Below, piece after piece: positions 18,595 through 27,026 of a DNA stretch of 48,807 nt. A program made the position numbers and the translations under genes. Each line of letters starts with the position of its first letter. Position 1 is the stretch's first letter. The notes under the pieces were generated by a model. The model was not told the DNA's origin, ran no database searches, and was given only the letters and a program-made list of their open reading frames with translations. This stretch comes from Rhodobacteraceae bacterium (ex Bugula neritina AB1) (lineage in GTDB: Bacteria > Pseudomonadota > Alphaproteobacteria > Rhodobacterales > Rhodobacteraceae): NCBI GenBank assembly GCA_001730095.1, contig MDLF01000103.1, forward strand, positions 1-48,807, given 5' to 3'.

Positions 18595-19931
18595 GCCGCT
18601 ACGCTGCCAAACGCCTGCCCCGGCAGACTGGGGCTGCGGGATGGAATGCCATCCTGCCACCGCAAGACACCCTGCCGGAGCTGGAAAGCGATCTGACCGC
18701 CGATGTGACCATCATCGGCGGCGGATTTGCCGGATTGTCAGCGGCCCGCCGCCTGCACCAGCTGGACCCGTCGCTGAAAGTGGTCCTGCTGGAGGCCGGG
18801 CGCTTCGCCGAAAGCTCTGCCGGGCGCAATTCCGGCTTTATGATCGACCTGCCGCATGATCTGGCCTCGGACAATTATGCAGGCGACGCGCTGGAGGCTG
18901 ACCGCGCCGCCATCGCCATGAACCGCCGGGCGATATCCTTTGCCACAGAAGTGGCCGGGGACTGCGCCCTGCCGCAGGACATGTTCGATCCCGCAGGCAA
19001 AATCAACGCTGCGGCCACCCGCGCGGGCGACCGGCACAACCGCGATTTCGCCGCCCATCTGCTGCGGTTGGGAGAGCCGCATCAGCTGCTGAACCGGCAG
19101 GAGATGCAGGACCGCACCGGGAGTGCGCATTACACCTCTGGCCTTTATGCGCCGGGCACGGTGATGATCCAGCCCGCAGGCTATATCCGCGCCCTGTCGG
19201 CGCATCTGGCGGCGCAGATCAGCGTCTTTGAAAACACCCCCGCAACGGGTTTCGAAAAACAGGGCGCAGGTTGGTTGGTCGCAACCCCAAAGGGCCGCAT
19301 CAGCACCGGCAGGATCATTCTTGCCAACAACGGCCATCTGGAAAGCTTTGGCTTTTACCAGCGCCGCCTGATGCATATCTGCCTTTATGCCTCAATGACC
19401 GAGCGACTGACGCCGGAGCAGATCAGGCGACTGGGCGGCGCCAGCCGCTGGTCAGTGACGCCCGCCAATCCGATGGGCACTTCGGTGCGGCGGATTTCAG
19501 GCTCTTACGGCGACCGTATCCTGATCCGAAGCTGCTCCAGTTTTCATCCCACCATCGAGACCAGCCAGATGCGTCTGCGCAATGCAGGATGGGTGCATGA
19601 CCGCAAGTTCACGGAGCGGTTTCCGCAGCTGGAGGGCGTGCGGATGGAACATCGCTGGGCGGGCATGCTCTGCCTCAGCCGCAACGGCGCGGCGGCTTTT
19701 GGCGAGCTGGACCGGGGGGTGTATTCAGCCTGCTGCCAGAACGGTCTTGGGATCGCCCGCGGCACCCTGCAAGGGATCGGCGCGGCAGAGCTGGTTGTTG
19801 AGGGCGGCTCGGAGATCGCCAGCCATTTTCTGGCGCAGCCGGAGCTGCCCAAACTGCCGCCGGAGCCTTTTGCCTCGCTGGGTGCCAATACCTACCTGAT
19901 GTGGAAGGAATGGCGATCCGGGAAAGAGTAG
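18591..19931 (+). CDS. FAD-dependent amine/imino-acid oxidase (DAO family, OrdL/PuuB-like)
   Basis: 446 residues. The TTG start overlaps the ALDH stop codon (TTGA), and the GAGG-like sequence just upstream supports it. The FAD-binding GxGxxG is in VTIIGGGFAGLSAARRL (about residues 39-55), followed by the ADP-ribose acidic residue LLEAG and the AGRNSGFMIDL motif typical of gamma-glutamylputrescine oxidase and related enzymes. It oxidises a C-N bond to imine/aldehyde, passing electrons to oxygen or the chain. In this operon it could act on D-hydroxyproline, D-proline or an N-methylated amine. Last gene before a terminator-like repeat. Confidence 0.88.
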   Translation: MSRYAAKRLPRQTGAAGWNAILPPQDTLPELESDLTADVTIIGGGFAGLSAARRLHQLDPSLKVVLLEAGRFAESSAGRNSGFMIDLPHDLASDNYAGDALEADRAAIAMNRRAISFATEVAGDCALPQDMFDPAGKINAAATRAGDRHNRDFAAHLLRLGEPHQLLNRQEMQDRTGSAHYTSGLYAPGTVMIQPAGYIRALSAHLAAQISVFENTPATGFEKQGAGWLVATPKGRISTGRIILANNGHLESFGFYQRRLMHICLYASMTERLTPEQIRRLGGASRWSVTPANPMGTSVRRISGSYGDRILIRSCSSFHPTIETSQMRLRNAGWVHDRKFTERFPQLEGVRMEHRWAGMLCLSRNGAAAFGELDRGVYSACCQNGLGIARGTLQGIGAAELVVEGGSEIASHFLAQPELPKLPPEPFASLGANTYLMWKEWRSGKE

Positions 19932-19936
19932 GGGTT

Positions 19937-19991
19937 GGGGGCGCTGCCCCCGGCCTGCGGCCTCCCCCGGAGTATTTTCAGAAAGATGAAT
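19937..19991. repeat. Roseobacter-type GC-hairpin / TATTTT repeat, copy 1
   Basis: Hairpins GGGGGC-GCT-GCCCCC and GGCC-TGC-GGCC followed by TCCCCCGGAGTATTTTCAGAAAGATGAA. It lies between converging genes (FAD oxidase and SDR). A second copy with the same tail is at 40836-40895. Probably a bidirectional terminator-like intergenic repeat. Confidence 0.7.
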
Positions 19992-20016
19992 GGCCAAGGG
20001 GCCGCAGTCCGCTGCG

Positions 20017-20751
20017 TCAGGGCAGGCTCAGCTGGGCCATGCGTCCGCCATCGACGGTATAGACCTGGCCGGTGATGAAGCCCGCATCCTCGGAGGCCAG
20101 AAACGCCACCAGTGCCGCCACTTCCGCAGGCTTGCCGGTGCGGGCCACCGGGTGAATGCGGCCGATGTCCCGGCGGAAGGCCTCCGGGTCGGGCATCGAG
20201 GCAATGAAATCATTGTTCAGCTCCGTATCGATCCAGCCCGGCGCCACCGCATTGCAGCGGATGCCCTCGGGACCGTGATCAACTGCAACTGCGCGCGTGA
20301 GGCCGTGCAACCCCGCCTTGGAGGCGCAATAGGCGGCGTGGCCGGGATTGCTGCCCAGCCCTTCGATAGAGCCTGTGTTGACGATATTGCCCTTGGTCCT
20401 GCGCAAATGCGGCAGCGCCGCCCGGATCATCAGGAAAGGTGCAGTGAGGTTCACCGTCAAGCTGCGCTGCCAGTCCGCGGGGGACATGTCCTCGACGCGG
20501 GCCTCCTGCATCATGCCGGCGTTGTTCACCAGCACGTCCAGCCTCCCTGCCCTGCGGACAGTTTCAGTCACCACCTCTGCGGGGCTGTCCGGATTGGTGA
20601 AATCCGCCGGGATTGCCTCAAACTCCGTGTCCGCGCCGCGCTGCGCGGTAAAGACACGGGCGCCCTCGTCAGCCAGCCGGCGGGCAACCGCCTGACCGAT
20701 GCCGCTGCGGCCGCCGGTGACCAGCGCAACCTTGCCGTCAAACCGGCTCAT
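20017..20751 (-). CDS. Short-chain dehydrogenase/reductase (first of a pair)
   Basis: 244 residues from the ATG at 20751, which overlaps the stop of the upstream SDR (ATGA). Cofactor motif [19 protein letters not shown], the NNAG motif, catalytic Ser in VNTGSIEG and the YCASK catalytic Tyr-Lys, with the usual C-terminal [10 protein letters not shown] cytoplasmic NAD(P)-dependent oxidoreductase of the FabG-like classical type. Paired with the next gene and HpbD-like enzyme, it likely reduces or oxidises a hydroxyl or keto group on a betaine or proline derivative. Confidence 0.9.
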   Translation of the reverse strand: MSRFDGKVALVTGGRSGIGQAVARRLADEGARVFTAQRGADTEFEAIPADFTNPDSPAEVVTETVRRAGRLDVLVNNAGMMQEARVEDMSPADWQRSLTVNLTAPFLMIRAALPHLRRTKGNIVNTGSIEGLGSNPGHAAYCASKAGLHGLTRAVAVDHGPEGIRCNAVAPGWIDTELNNDFIASMPDPEAFRRDIGRIHPVARTGKPAEVAALVAFLASEDAGFITGQVYTVDGGRMAQLSLP

Positions 20752-21482
20752 GACACCGGTTTCCCGCCATTGACCTCGACCAATGCGCCGCACATGTAGC
20801 GCGCCGCGTCCGAGGCCAGGAACATCACCACATCGGCAATGTCATCGGGCTCTGCGATCCGCCCCAGAGGCACCGTCGTGCCGAGTTCGGCAACAGCTGT
20901 ATCCGGGTCAAAGCCGCGCTTTGCAAACCCGCTGCGCAGCATCGGGGTGTTTACCTCATTTGGGCAGACCGCATTGATGCGGATACCCTGATGGGCGTGA
21001 TCCATGCCCATGCATTGGGTCAGCGAGGCTATTGCTGCCTTGGTCATGCAATACAGCGCATGGTTCGGACCCGGCGCCTTGCCGCCCCAACAGGAGGCGG
21101 TGTTGACAATGGCGCCGCCGCCGGTCCGTGCCATCAGCGGGATCGCGGCGCGGCAGATCCGGAACGGCGCCTGGACATTCACCCCCATCGACAGATCCCA
21201 GTCCGCATCCGAGGTATCGGTCACCGGGCCGCGGGTGATGACGCCCGCGTTGTTGATGACGATGTCAAGGCCACCCAAGGCATCAAAGGCCGCCTGCGGC
21301 AGCGCGTTTGCATAATCTGCGTCCAGCAGGTCGCCCGGCAGATGGGCCTCCGCCTTGAGAGCGCTGGTGTCGCGGTCCGCAACTGCCACCCTGGCGCCTG
21401 CAGCCTGTAGGCGCTGCACAATGGCCGCACCGATGCCGCCTGCCGCGCCGGTGACCAGTGCGCATTTTCCCTGAAAATCCAT
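20748..21482 (-). CDS. Short-chain dehydrogenase/reductase (second of the pair)
   Basis: 244 residues. [20 protein letters not shown] cofactor loop, VINNAG, catalytic Ser in NTASCWGG and Tyr-Lys in [15 protein letters not shown] follows in place of the common APG. Acidic residue after beta 2 (VADRD) suggests NAD preference. It lies 14 bases after the HpbD-like gene and overlaps the first SDR. The two SDRs are about as similar as any two classical SDRs and are unlikely to be a recent duplication. Confidence 0.9.
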   Translation of the reverse strand: MDFQGKCALVTGAAGGIGAAIVQRLQAAGARVAVADRDTSALKAEAHLPGDLLDADYANALPQAAFDALGGLDIVINNAGVITRGPVTDTSDADWDLSMGVNVQAPFRICRAAIPLMARTGGGAIVNTASCWGGKAPGPNHALYCMTKAAIASLTQCMGMDHAHQGIRINAVCPNEVNTPMLRSGFAKRGFDPDTAVAELGTTVPLGRIAEPDDIADVVMFLASDAARYMCGALVEVNGGKPVS

Positions 21483-21496
21483 AATCCTGTCTCCAA

Positions 21497-22600
21497 TCAG
21501 AAAGACGCGACCGGCGCGCCGAACAGGCCTGCGTCCGGGGTGATGCCCAGGCCCGGACCCTGCGGCACCGCGATATGGCCGTCTTCGATGCGGATGCCGT
21601 TTTCCGCGTCATAGTTGCCCGCGATATAGGGGGCAGCCAGCCAGACGCCCTCCAAAAGCTCCGGTTTCACCGTGGCGCCGATATGGGTGCAGGCCGCTGC
21701 GATAATGTCACCGCCCCAGCTGTCGTCACAAGTATGCGGCAGGTTGCGGGCCTCGCAAATGTCGCGAAAGGCGCGCATCGGCTGCAGCCCGCCAATGCGG
21801 GTGACCTTCATTCCGAAGCCATCCACCAGCCCGGTGCCTGCAGCAGTGATTACCGTATTCAGGCTGGTGCTGTTTTCATCCATGTAGATGCCGTGGCCGA
21901 TCTGCGGGCGGATTTTCTGCAGGTCTTCCAGCGTGTTGCAGGGCTGTTCCATGATAAAAGGAATGTCCGGGCATTCGCGGCTGACGCGCAGCGCATCGCG
22001 GGTGGTCCAACCGCGGTTGCCATCCACCGCCAGCCGCATGCCGGACCGGCCGATGCGCTCCCAGACCTTGCGAATGGTTTCGATGTCGATCTCCACGGGG
22101 CGGCCGCCGACTTTGATCTGCAAGCGCGGATAGCCCTCTGCCTGTTTTTCTGCCGCCAGGCGCGCGATGTCGTCCGGGGCGCCGACACCGGTGGCATAAT
22201 AGGACGGGACCCGGTCGGTTGCCGCCCCGCCCAGCAGGGCCGAGACCGCAAGGCCCAGATGCTTGCCCAAAAGGTCATGCGCCGCGATGTCGATTGCCGC
22301 TTTGGCGTAATTATGACCGTTCAGCAGCCCGTCCATGCGGCGGTGGAGGGTCACCGGGGCGACCTCGGCACCGATCAGCCCCTTGGCCATCGCAGCAAGC
22401 GCCGCACGGGCGCCGTCGCCGTGGGATTCGGCATAGGTCGGCCCAACCGGGCAGGTTTCGCCCCAGCCTTCCAATCCGTTGTCCGCCACCAGTTTCACCA
22501 GCGTTGTGTCCAGTGCCCAAACTTTGGCATTGGCCATGGTATAGGGACCGTTCTTCACCGGCAGATCATGCTGGTAGATATGGATTTCCGCGATTTTCAT
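21497..22600 (-). CDS. hpbD: HpbD-like hydroxyproline-betaine / proline-betaine 2-epimerase (enolase superfamily)
   Basis: 367 residues. From memory, the sequence is very close along its length to HpbD of Pelagibaca bermudensis (start [55 protein letters not shown]). Catalytic residues fall at K163 (LQIKVGG) and K265 (GMKVTRIGG), with metal ligands D193, E218 and D241. HpbD interconverts the C2 stereochemistry of 4-hydroxyproline betaine and proline betaine as the first catabolic step. It heads a three-gene minus-strand unit with two SDRs and follows the mttB gene, from which it is separated by a terminator. The ribosome site is weak. Confidence 0.85.
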   Translation of the reverse strand: MKIAEIHIYQHDLPVKNGPYTMANAKVWALDTTLVKLVADNGLEGWGETCPVGPTYAESHGDGARAALAAMAKGLIGAEVAPVTLHRRMDGLLNGHNYAKAAIDIAAHDLLGKHLGLAVSALLGGAATDRVPSYYATGVGAPDDIARLAAEKQAEGYPRLQIKVGGRPVEIDIETIRKVWERIGRSGMRLAVDGNRGWTTRDALRVSRECPDIPFIMEQPCNTLEDLQKIRPQIGHGIYMDENSTSLNTVITAAGTGLVDGFGMKVTRIGGLQPMRAFRDICEARNLPHTCDDSWGGDIIAAACTHIGATVKPELLEGVWLAAPYIAGNYDAENGIRIEDGHIAVPQGPGLGITPDAGLFGAPVASF

Positions 22601-22614
22601 GTTTCGTCCGTGTT

Positions 22615-22648
22615 AAAAAAACGGCCCGCCCGGATCGAAGGGCGGGCC
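22615..22648 (-). terminator. Rho-independent terminator between mttB and hpbD
   Basis: Arms GGCCCGCCC (22623-22631) and GGGCGGGCC (22640-22648), 8-base loop. Read on the minus strand it is followed by seven T. It can end the mttB transcript or attenuate read-through into hpbD. Confidence 0.8.
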
Positions 22649-22661
22649 AGTCGGGGGAAAG

Positions 22662-24218
22662 TCAGTGGCTCTGGTTCAGCTCATCCGCAGCTGGGATCTC
22701 GCGCTCGCGCCGGGCGATGTAATCCAGCAGCGCCTCATTCTTGGCCTCATCCAGTTTTGGCTCCTGGTATTCGGCCAGCAGCTTTTTGGCGCGGGTCAGC
22801 GCGCGTTCGGTGATCTCGACGCTGCCCTCGGCCTGCCATTGCTCGATCGAGTTGTTGTCAAACATCTCTGGCATAAAGAACGCCTGTTGGAAGTTCTCCT
22901 GGGTATGCGGGTGGCCCAGATAGTGACCGCCGGGGCCAACATCCGGCACCGCCGCCAGCGCCTGATCAAAGTCGTGCCATTTCGGCCCCTCCGCCATCCG
23001 GTAGGCCATCGCGCATTGTTCGGCGTCGACGATGAACTTGGCAACCGAGCAATGCATGCCGGCCTCGTTCCAGCCTGCAGAATGCCAGATGTAATTGGCG
23101 CCGGCATGCAGGACTGCTGACAAAGTGGTGGCAGATTCATACCCCGCCTGCGCGTCGAACGTTTTGGCGCCGCCCAGCGTGTTGGAGGTGCGCCACGGCA
23201 CGTCGTAAAACCGCGCCATCTGGCCGATCATAAAGTTCATCAGGCTGATTTCCGGCGTCCCCGCCATCGGCGCGCCGGATTTCATGCTGACAGTCGACAG
23301 ATAGTGGCCATAGATCGCAGGCGCCCCTTTGCGGATGACCTGCGTATAGGCCAGCGCGCTCAGCGCCTCGGCATTCAGCTGCGCCACGGTTGCCGGGACG
23401 GAGGCAGGCGTATTGGCACCGCCCAGCACAAACGGCGAGCACAGAACCGGCTGATTGCGGCGGCAGAAGGCGCGCATCGCGCCCAGCATGGTCTCATCCC
23501 AGACCAAAGGCGAGTTGCCGTTGCAATTGCCTGTGACCACCGGGTGGCTGTCGATGAAATCCTCTCCAAACAGGATCGCGCACATGTCGATCACATCCTC
23601 GGCGTTCTTGGGGCTGGTGGTCATGCCCATGAACGTTTTGTCGGAGTATTTCATCGACGAATAGGTGATGCGCAGATGCCGCTGGCTGATCGGGTGATCA
23701 TAGGGTTCGACGATGTGATGCGCCGAGGAATGCATCGCCGGCATCATATGCGCCAGCTTATGGAACATCGCCAGATCTTCCAGCATCGGATTGCGACGCA
23801 CATCGTCCAGATCGCGCAGGAACGGCGCGCCGGTCATCGGGATGAACATCGAATGCTTGCCGCCCAGGCGCAGGTTCTTTTTCGGATCGCGCGCGTGATA
23901 GGTGAAATCGCTGGGGATGGTTTTGATCAGCTCACGCACCAGCCCGCGGTCCAGATAGACCAGCTCTCCCTCCACCTTGGCACCGGCACGCTTCCAGTCT
24001 TCCAATGCGATGGGATCGCGGAACTGGACACCGACGTTTTCCAGAATGTCCATTGACGCATTGTCGATCTTCTCAACCTGGGCGCGATCCATCACTTCGC
24101 ACAGCGGGATATTGCGGGTCAGGCCGGGCAGCATTTCAAAATTCGGCGCAGTGCGCAGGGCGCGGCGGGCGTGACGGCCGCCGGCGCGCGAGCGGGTCGC
24201 AATGGCTTGCTCAGTCAT
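22662..24218 (-). CDS. mttB: MttB-family (non-pyrrolysine) betaine:corrinoid methyltransferase
   Basis: 518 residues from the ATG at 24218, which has AGGAG at ideal spacing; an upstream ATG at 24359 does not. The protein belongs to the trimethylamine methyltransferase MttB superfamily without an in-frame amber codon, like the glycine betaine and proline betaine methyltransferases MtgB/MtpB. Typical segments are LENVGVQFRDPIALEDW, HDFDQALAAVPDVGPGGHYLGHPHT and the TIM-barrel core. It would transfer one methyl from a betaine to a cobalamin protein. No corrinoid protein or RamA-like activator is next to it in this window. It fits the neighbouring epimerase: demethylation of proline or hydroxyproline betaine. 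Confidence 0.87.
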   Translation of the reverse strand: MTEQAIATRSRAGGRHARRALRTAPNFEMLPGLTRNIPLCEVMDRAQVEKIDNASMDILENVGVQFRDPIALEDWKRAGAKVEGELVYLDRGLVRELIKTIPSDFTYHARDPKKNLRLGGKHSMFIPMTGAPFLRDLDDVRRNPMLEDLAMFHKLAHMMPAMHSSAHHIVEPYDHPISQRHLRITYSSMKYSDKTFMGMTTSPKNAEDVIDMCAILFGEDFIDSHPVVTGNCNGNSPLVWDETMLGAMRAFCRRNQPVLCSPFVLGGANTPASVPATVAQLNAEALSALAYTQVIRKGAPAIYGHYLSTVSMKSGAPMAGTPEISLMNFMIGQMARFYDVPWRTSNTLGGAKTFDAQAGYESATTLSAVLHAGANYIWHSAGWNEAGMHCSVAKFIVDAEQCAMAYRMAEGPKWHDFDQALAAVPDVGPGGHYLGHPHTQENFQQAFFMPEMFDNNSIEQWQAEGSVEITERALTRAKKLLAEYQEPKLDEAKNEALLDYIARREREIPAADELNQSH

Positions 24219-24475
24219 GGCAGTGTTCTCCTTTGGCAAAGAGTTTGGCGGCGCTGTGGCGGGTTGACGTGCAGGATTGCGAAATCCATTTGCAAAAACC
24301 GACACTCCGGTTGCGGGAACCGGCCTGCGAAGGCAGAAAGCAACGGGTCTGTGATCCATGGATTAAAAATCCAGCCCATTTAGAGCCTAAAACAGGTGTT
24401 TCGCAGAGAATCCCTGTTCCCTTGCGGCCCAAGCGGCGCTTTGCGATTGCGCAAAATGCACAATGGAGCAGAAAT

Positions 24476-24484
24476 TTATCCACA
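24476..24484 (+). promoter_or_regulatory. DnaA box (TTATCCACA) upstream of repA
   Basis: Exact consensus DnaA-binding nonamer about 215 bases upstream of repA, in the AT-rich region. It may link replicon initiation or repA transcription to DnaA. Confidence 0.55.
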
Positions 24485-24522
24485 GCGTTACACACATCCG
24501 ACAGTCAGATGAAAATTGCACA

Positions 24523-24540
24523 ATATCAATATGTTGATAT
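24523..24540. promoter_or_regulatory. Inverted repeat, candidate RepA operator
   Basis: Arms ATATCAA / TTGATAT with a TATG loop, about 75 bases before the -35 of repA. RepA/RepB complexes repress repABC promoters at such sites; binding is inferred. Confidence 0.45.
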
Positions 24541-24614
24541 GAAATCAGCCATCCTGTGTCTCGCCAGACGGGGAACCATTGCGCCAGCCTGCTATCCTTG
24601 AAAGAAGGAATCTA

Positions 24615-24644
24615 TTGCACAACGGCCTTCGCATTGCGTATAGA
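24615..24644 (+). promoter_or_regulatory. Probable repABC promoter
   Basis: -35 TTGCAC (24615-24620), 18-base spacer, -10 TATAGA (24639-24644). Transcription would start near 24651, leaving about 47 bases before the GTG of repA. Confidence 0.5.
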
Positions 24645-24697
24645 AACGATAAATAAGGCGATGACGCAAAACAGCGTTACTATCGAGAGGGCAGCAG

Positions 24698-25873
24698 GTG
24701 GCAGTAGCACTCCACATCAATCAGCGTATCCGCGAGAACGCGGAAAACCTCAGTGCGGCCCTCAACAGCCACATGCTGGCCAGTTTTGCGCCAGATGCAA
24801 GGAAGGAATTGCGCCTGTTCAGCGCCGGCGAGGCGGCAGAAATGCTGGGGATTTCGCCCAGCTTCCTGCGCAAGCTGCATTTTGACGGTAAATTCCCCGA
24901 GGTGCACACCACGCCGGGCGGGCGCCGCCACTATTCCGCTGCTGACCTGCTGGCAATGCGCAAGGTTCTGGATGCATCGGCCAAAACACCCGGAACCTAT
25001 CAGCGCGGCCGCCGCGAGGGCGACAAGGTGCAGGTGCTGTCCTTCCTGAACTTCAAGGGCGGATCGGGCAAGACCACGTCGTCGATCCACACTGCACAGC
25101 GGCTGGCGCTGAAAGGTTACCGGGTTCTGGCAGTTGATATCGACCCGCAGGCCTCGCTGACGACGCTTTTCGGCTATAGGCCAGAGGTCGATTTCCTCGA
25201 AACAGGGACGATTTTTGACGCAATCCGCTATGATGACCCCCTGCCCCTGCGCGACATCATCCAAGAGACCTATTTCGCCAATCTGGATCTGGCCCCCGGC
25301 GGGCTGATCCTGCAGGAGTTTGAGCACGAGACCCCGCAGGCGCTGATCAACAATGTGCAGCCCGCGTTTTTCTCGCGCATGGCCGCCGCGCTGCAGGAGG
25401 TCGAAAAGGATTACGACGTGATCATTTTCGATTGCCCGCCGCAGCTGGGCTATCTGACCATGTCGGCACTCTGCGCCTCGACCGGCGTGATCATCACCGT
25501 TGTGCCGAATATGCTCGACATCGCCTCGATGTCGCAGTTCCTGCAGATGAGCGCGGAATTGCTGGATGTCGTGTCCAATGCCGGTGCCTCGCTGGAGTTC
25601 GACTTCCTGCGCTTCCTGATTAACCGGTATGAGCCGAACGACGGACCGCAGCAGCAGGTGGTCGCCTTCCTGCGGCAATTGTTTGGGGATGAAGTGATGG
25701 TCGCCCCGATGCTGAAATCCACAGCGATTTCCGATGCCGGACTGACCCAGCAGACGGTCTATGAGGTCGAAAGATCCATGTTTCACAGGTCAACCTATGA
25801 CCGTGCGGTGGATTCACTGAATCAAGTTAACGATGAAATAGAATCGCTCCTTCAACACGCATGGAGGCGTTGA
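24698..25873 (+). CDS. repA: Plasmid partition ATPase RepA (ParA family)
   Basis: 391 residues beginning with GTG (24698), with AGAGGG upstream. An N-terminal MerR-like DNA-binding part (FSAGEAAEMLGISPSFLRKLH, about 41-61, then GGRRHYSAADL) is followed by a ParA ATPase with deviant Walker A motif FKGGSGKTTS (119-128), switch region DIDPQASLTTLFG and DCPPQLGYLT. RepA drives partition with RepB and parS and represses its own operon. Two-base overlap region with repB shows translational coupling. The protein type defines the replicon's compatibility group, which I cannot assign by eye. Confidence 0.96.
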   Translation: MAVALHINQRIRENAENLSAALNSHMLASFAPDARKELRLFSAGEAAEMLGISPSFLRKLHFDGKFPEVHTTPGGRRHYSAADLLAMRKVLDASAKTPGTYQRGRREGDKVQVLSFLNFKGGSGKTTSSIHTAQRLALKGYRVLAVDIDPQASLTTLFGYRPEVDFLETGTIFDAIRYDDPLPLRDIIQETYFANLDLAPGGLILQEFEHETPQALINNVQPAFFSRMAAALQEVEKDYDVIIFDCPPQLGYLTMSALCASTGVIITVVPNMLDIASMSQFLQMSAELLDVVSNAGASLEFDFLRFLINRYEPNDGPQQQVVAFLRQLFGDEVMVAPMLKSTAISDAGLTQQTVYEVERSMFHRSTYDRAVDSLNQVNDEIESLLQHAWRR

Positions 25874-26847
25874 TGGCACGCAAAGGCATTCTCAGCACGG
25901 CACTCAGCAACCCGGCAGCATCCGCTGGCGGGCCGAAACCCAAAATGATGCCGCGCGGCGCGGTCGGGGCGCTGCAATCCTCGCTCAGCAAGCTGCAGGA
26001 AAGCGCAGTGCAGGAAATCGACGCGGCCCTGATCGACGACGCGGGATACGAGGACCGGCTGGGCCTCAATGGCATTGCCCATAAGCAGCTGGTGGACAGC
26101 CTGCGGACCTATGGGCAACAGGTTCCTGTGCTGCTGCGCCCGCACCCCAAGACGCCGGGGCGGTTTGAGATCGTCTATGGCCGCCGCCGCCTGATGGCAC
26201 TGCGCGAATTGGGCCTGCCGGTCAAGGCAATGATCCGGCAACTGGACGATCATGCGCTGGTGATGGCCCAGGGGCAGGAAAATACCTCGCGGCTGGATCT
26301 GAGTTTCATCGAGAAAGCGTCCTTTGCGGCGCAGCTGCAGGACGGCGGCTATGACCGGCCGACAATTGCCGCTGCGCTGTCGATTGACCTGCCGATGGTG
26401 TCACGGATGCTAAAGGTCGGCACTGCGTTTGAGCTGCCGTTTTTGCGGGCCATCGGCTCTGCCCCCGGCATTGGCCGTGACCGCTGGATGCTGCTGGTCA
26501 AACTGTTCCAGGACCCCGCCGCGCGGACCCGGGCGGTCACTCGGACAAACCGGCCCGATTTTACCACCTTTGACTCCGACGGCCGGTTCGAGGCGGTTCT
26601 GACCCATGCCCGGGGCCTAAGCCAAGCGGAGCAACCGCGCCCTGCCCCGCCAAAAACCCGCGCCCTGCCCGACAGCAACGGTGCTGAGATTGCAGGCATC
26701 AAGACAACCGCCAAGGGCATCACCCTGACGATCTCTGGCAAACACGCGCCCGGCTTTGACGCCTGGTTCGACGCGAACGCAGAAGAGATCCTGGCAGAAC
26801 TTCACGGCCGCTGGCAGCAAGACCAGCCTGAGCAGCCGGAAGAATAA
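25873..26847 (+). CDS. repB: Plasmid partition protein RepB (ParB family)
   Basis: 324 residues from ATG 25873, which overlaps the repA stop by one base and has GGAGG at 25863. The ParB/RepB domain shows VPVLLRPHPKTPGRFEIVYGRRRLMALRELG with the GRRR box, ENTSRLDLSFIEKASFA, and an HTH (YDRPTIAAALSIDLPMVSRMLKVG). It binds parS palindromes, the likely ones being at 28163-28190, 28297-28314 and 29980-29997. The C-terminal part is variable, as expected. A 179-base gap with an antisense RNA separates it from repC. Confidence 0.95.
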   Translation: MARKGILSTALSNPAASAGGPKPKMMPRGAVGALQSSLSKLQESAVQEIDAALIDDAGYEDRLGLNGIAHKQLVDSLRTYGQQVPVLLRPHPKTPGRFEIVYGRRRLMALRELGLPVKAMIRQLDDHALVMAQGQENTSRLDLSFIEKASFAAQLQDGGYDRPTIAAALSIDLPMVSRMLKVGTAFELPFLRAIGSAPGIGRDRWMLLVKLFQDPAARTRAVTRTNRPDFTTFDSDGRFEAVLTHARGLSQAEQPRPAPPKTRALPDSNGAEIAGIKTTAKGITLTISGKHAPGFDAWFDANAEEILAELHGRWQQDQPEQPEE

Positions 26848-26886
26848 GAAGAGCAGAGAAACAGGACAGGAGGCACGTAAACAGGC

Positions 26887-26941
26887 AAAAGAAAAGCCCC
26901 CCAGGACATTACATCCCAGAAGGCCGTTCTCAGATTTAGCA
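26887..26941 (-). ncRNA. Antisense counter-transcribed RNA (incA-type ctRNA) of repABC
   Basis: On the minus strand there is a -35 TTGACA (26976-26971), a 17-base spacer and a -10 CTATTC (26953-26948), giving a start near 26941. The RNA runs about 55 bases and ends in an 11-bp stem (26896-26924, GU pairs included, 7-base loop) followed by TTTTCTTTT. Location between repB and repC, size and structure match the incompatibility RNA of repABC plasmids, which lowers repC expression and sets copy number. Confidence 0.9.
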
Positions 26942-26976
26942 CCTTTGGAATAGCCCTTCAGACTCGTCACTGTCAA

Positions 26977-27000
26977 CTCCATGCCCCGCATGGAGGCGGG
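26977..27000 (+). promoter_or_regulatory. Mutually exclusive hairpins in the repC leader
   Basis: Arms CTCCATG / CATGGAG (26977-26995, loop CCCCG) compete with arms CCCGC / GCGGG (26985-27000, loop ATGGAG), since they share bases 26985-26995. In repABC plasmids, antisense RNA binding shifts the leader to a structure that stops repC expression. This is the likely switch here. Confidence 0.7.
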
Positions 27001-27026
27001 AATTCTTTGTCTTTCGTGAAAATAAC

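Larger units (their letters stand above)
24219..24697. other. Gap between mttB and repA: replication control region
   Basis: About 480 bases without a gene. It holds a TTTGCG/CGCAAA short dyad (24440-24455), an exact DnaA box, an inverted repeat at 24523-24540 and a promoter for repA. The base composition is more AT-rich than the flanks, as expected upstream of a repABC operon. Confidence 0.6.

Noticed and set aside
24219-24359. 47-residue N-terminal extension of MttB
   Set aside because: The ATG at 24218 has a good AGGAG, and the extra residues are unlike the family.
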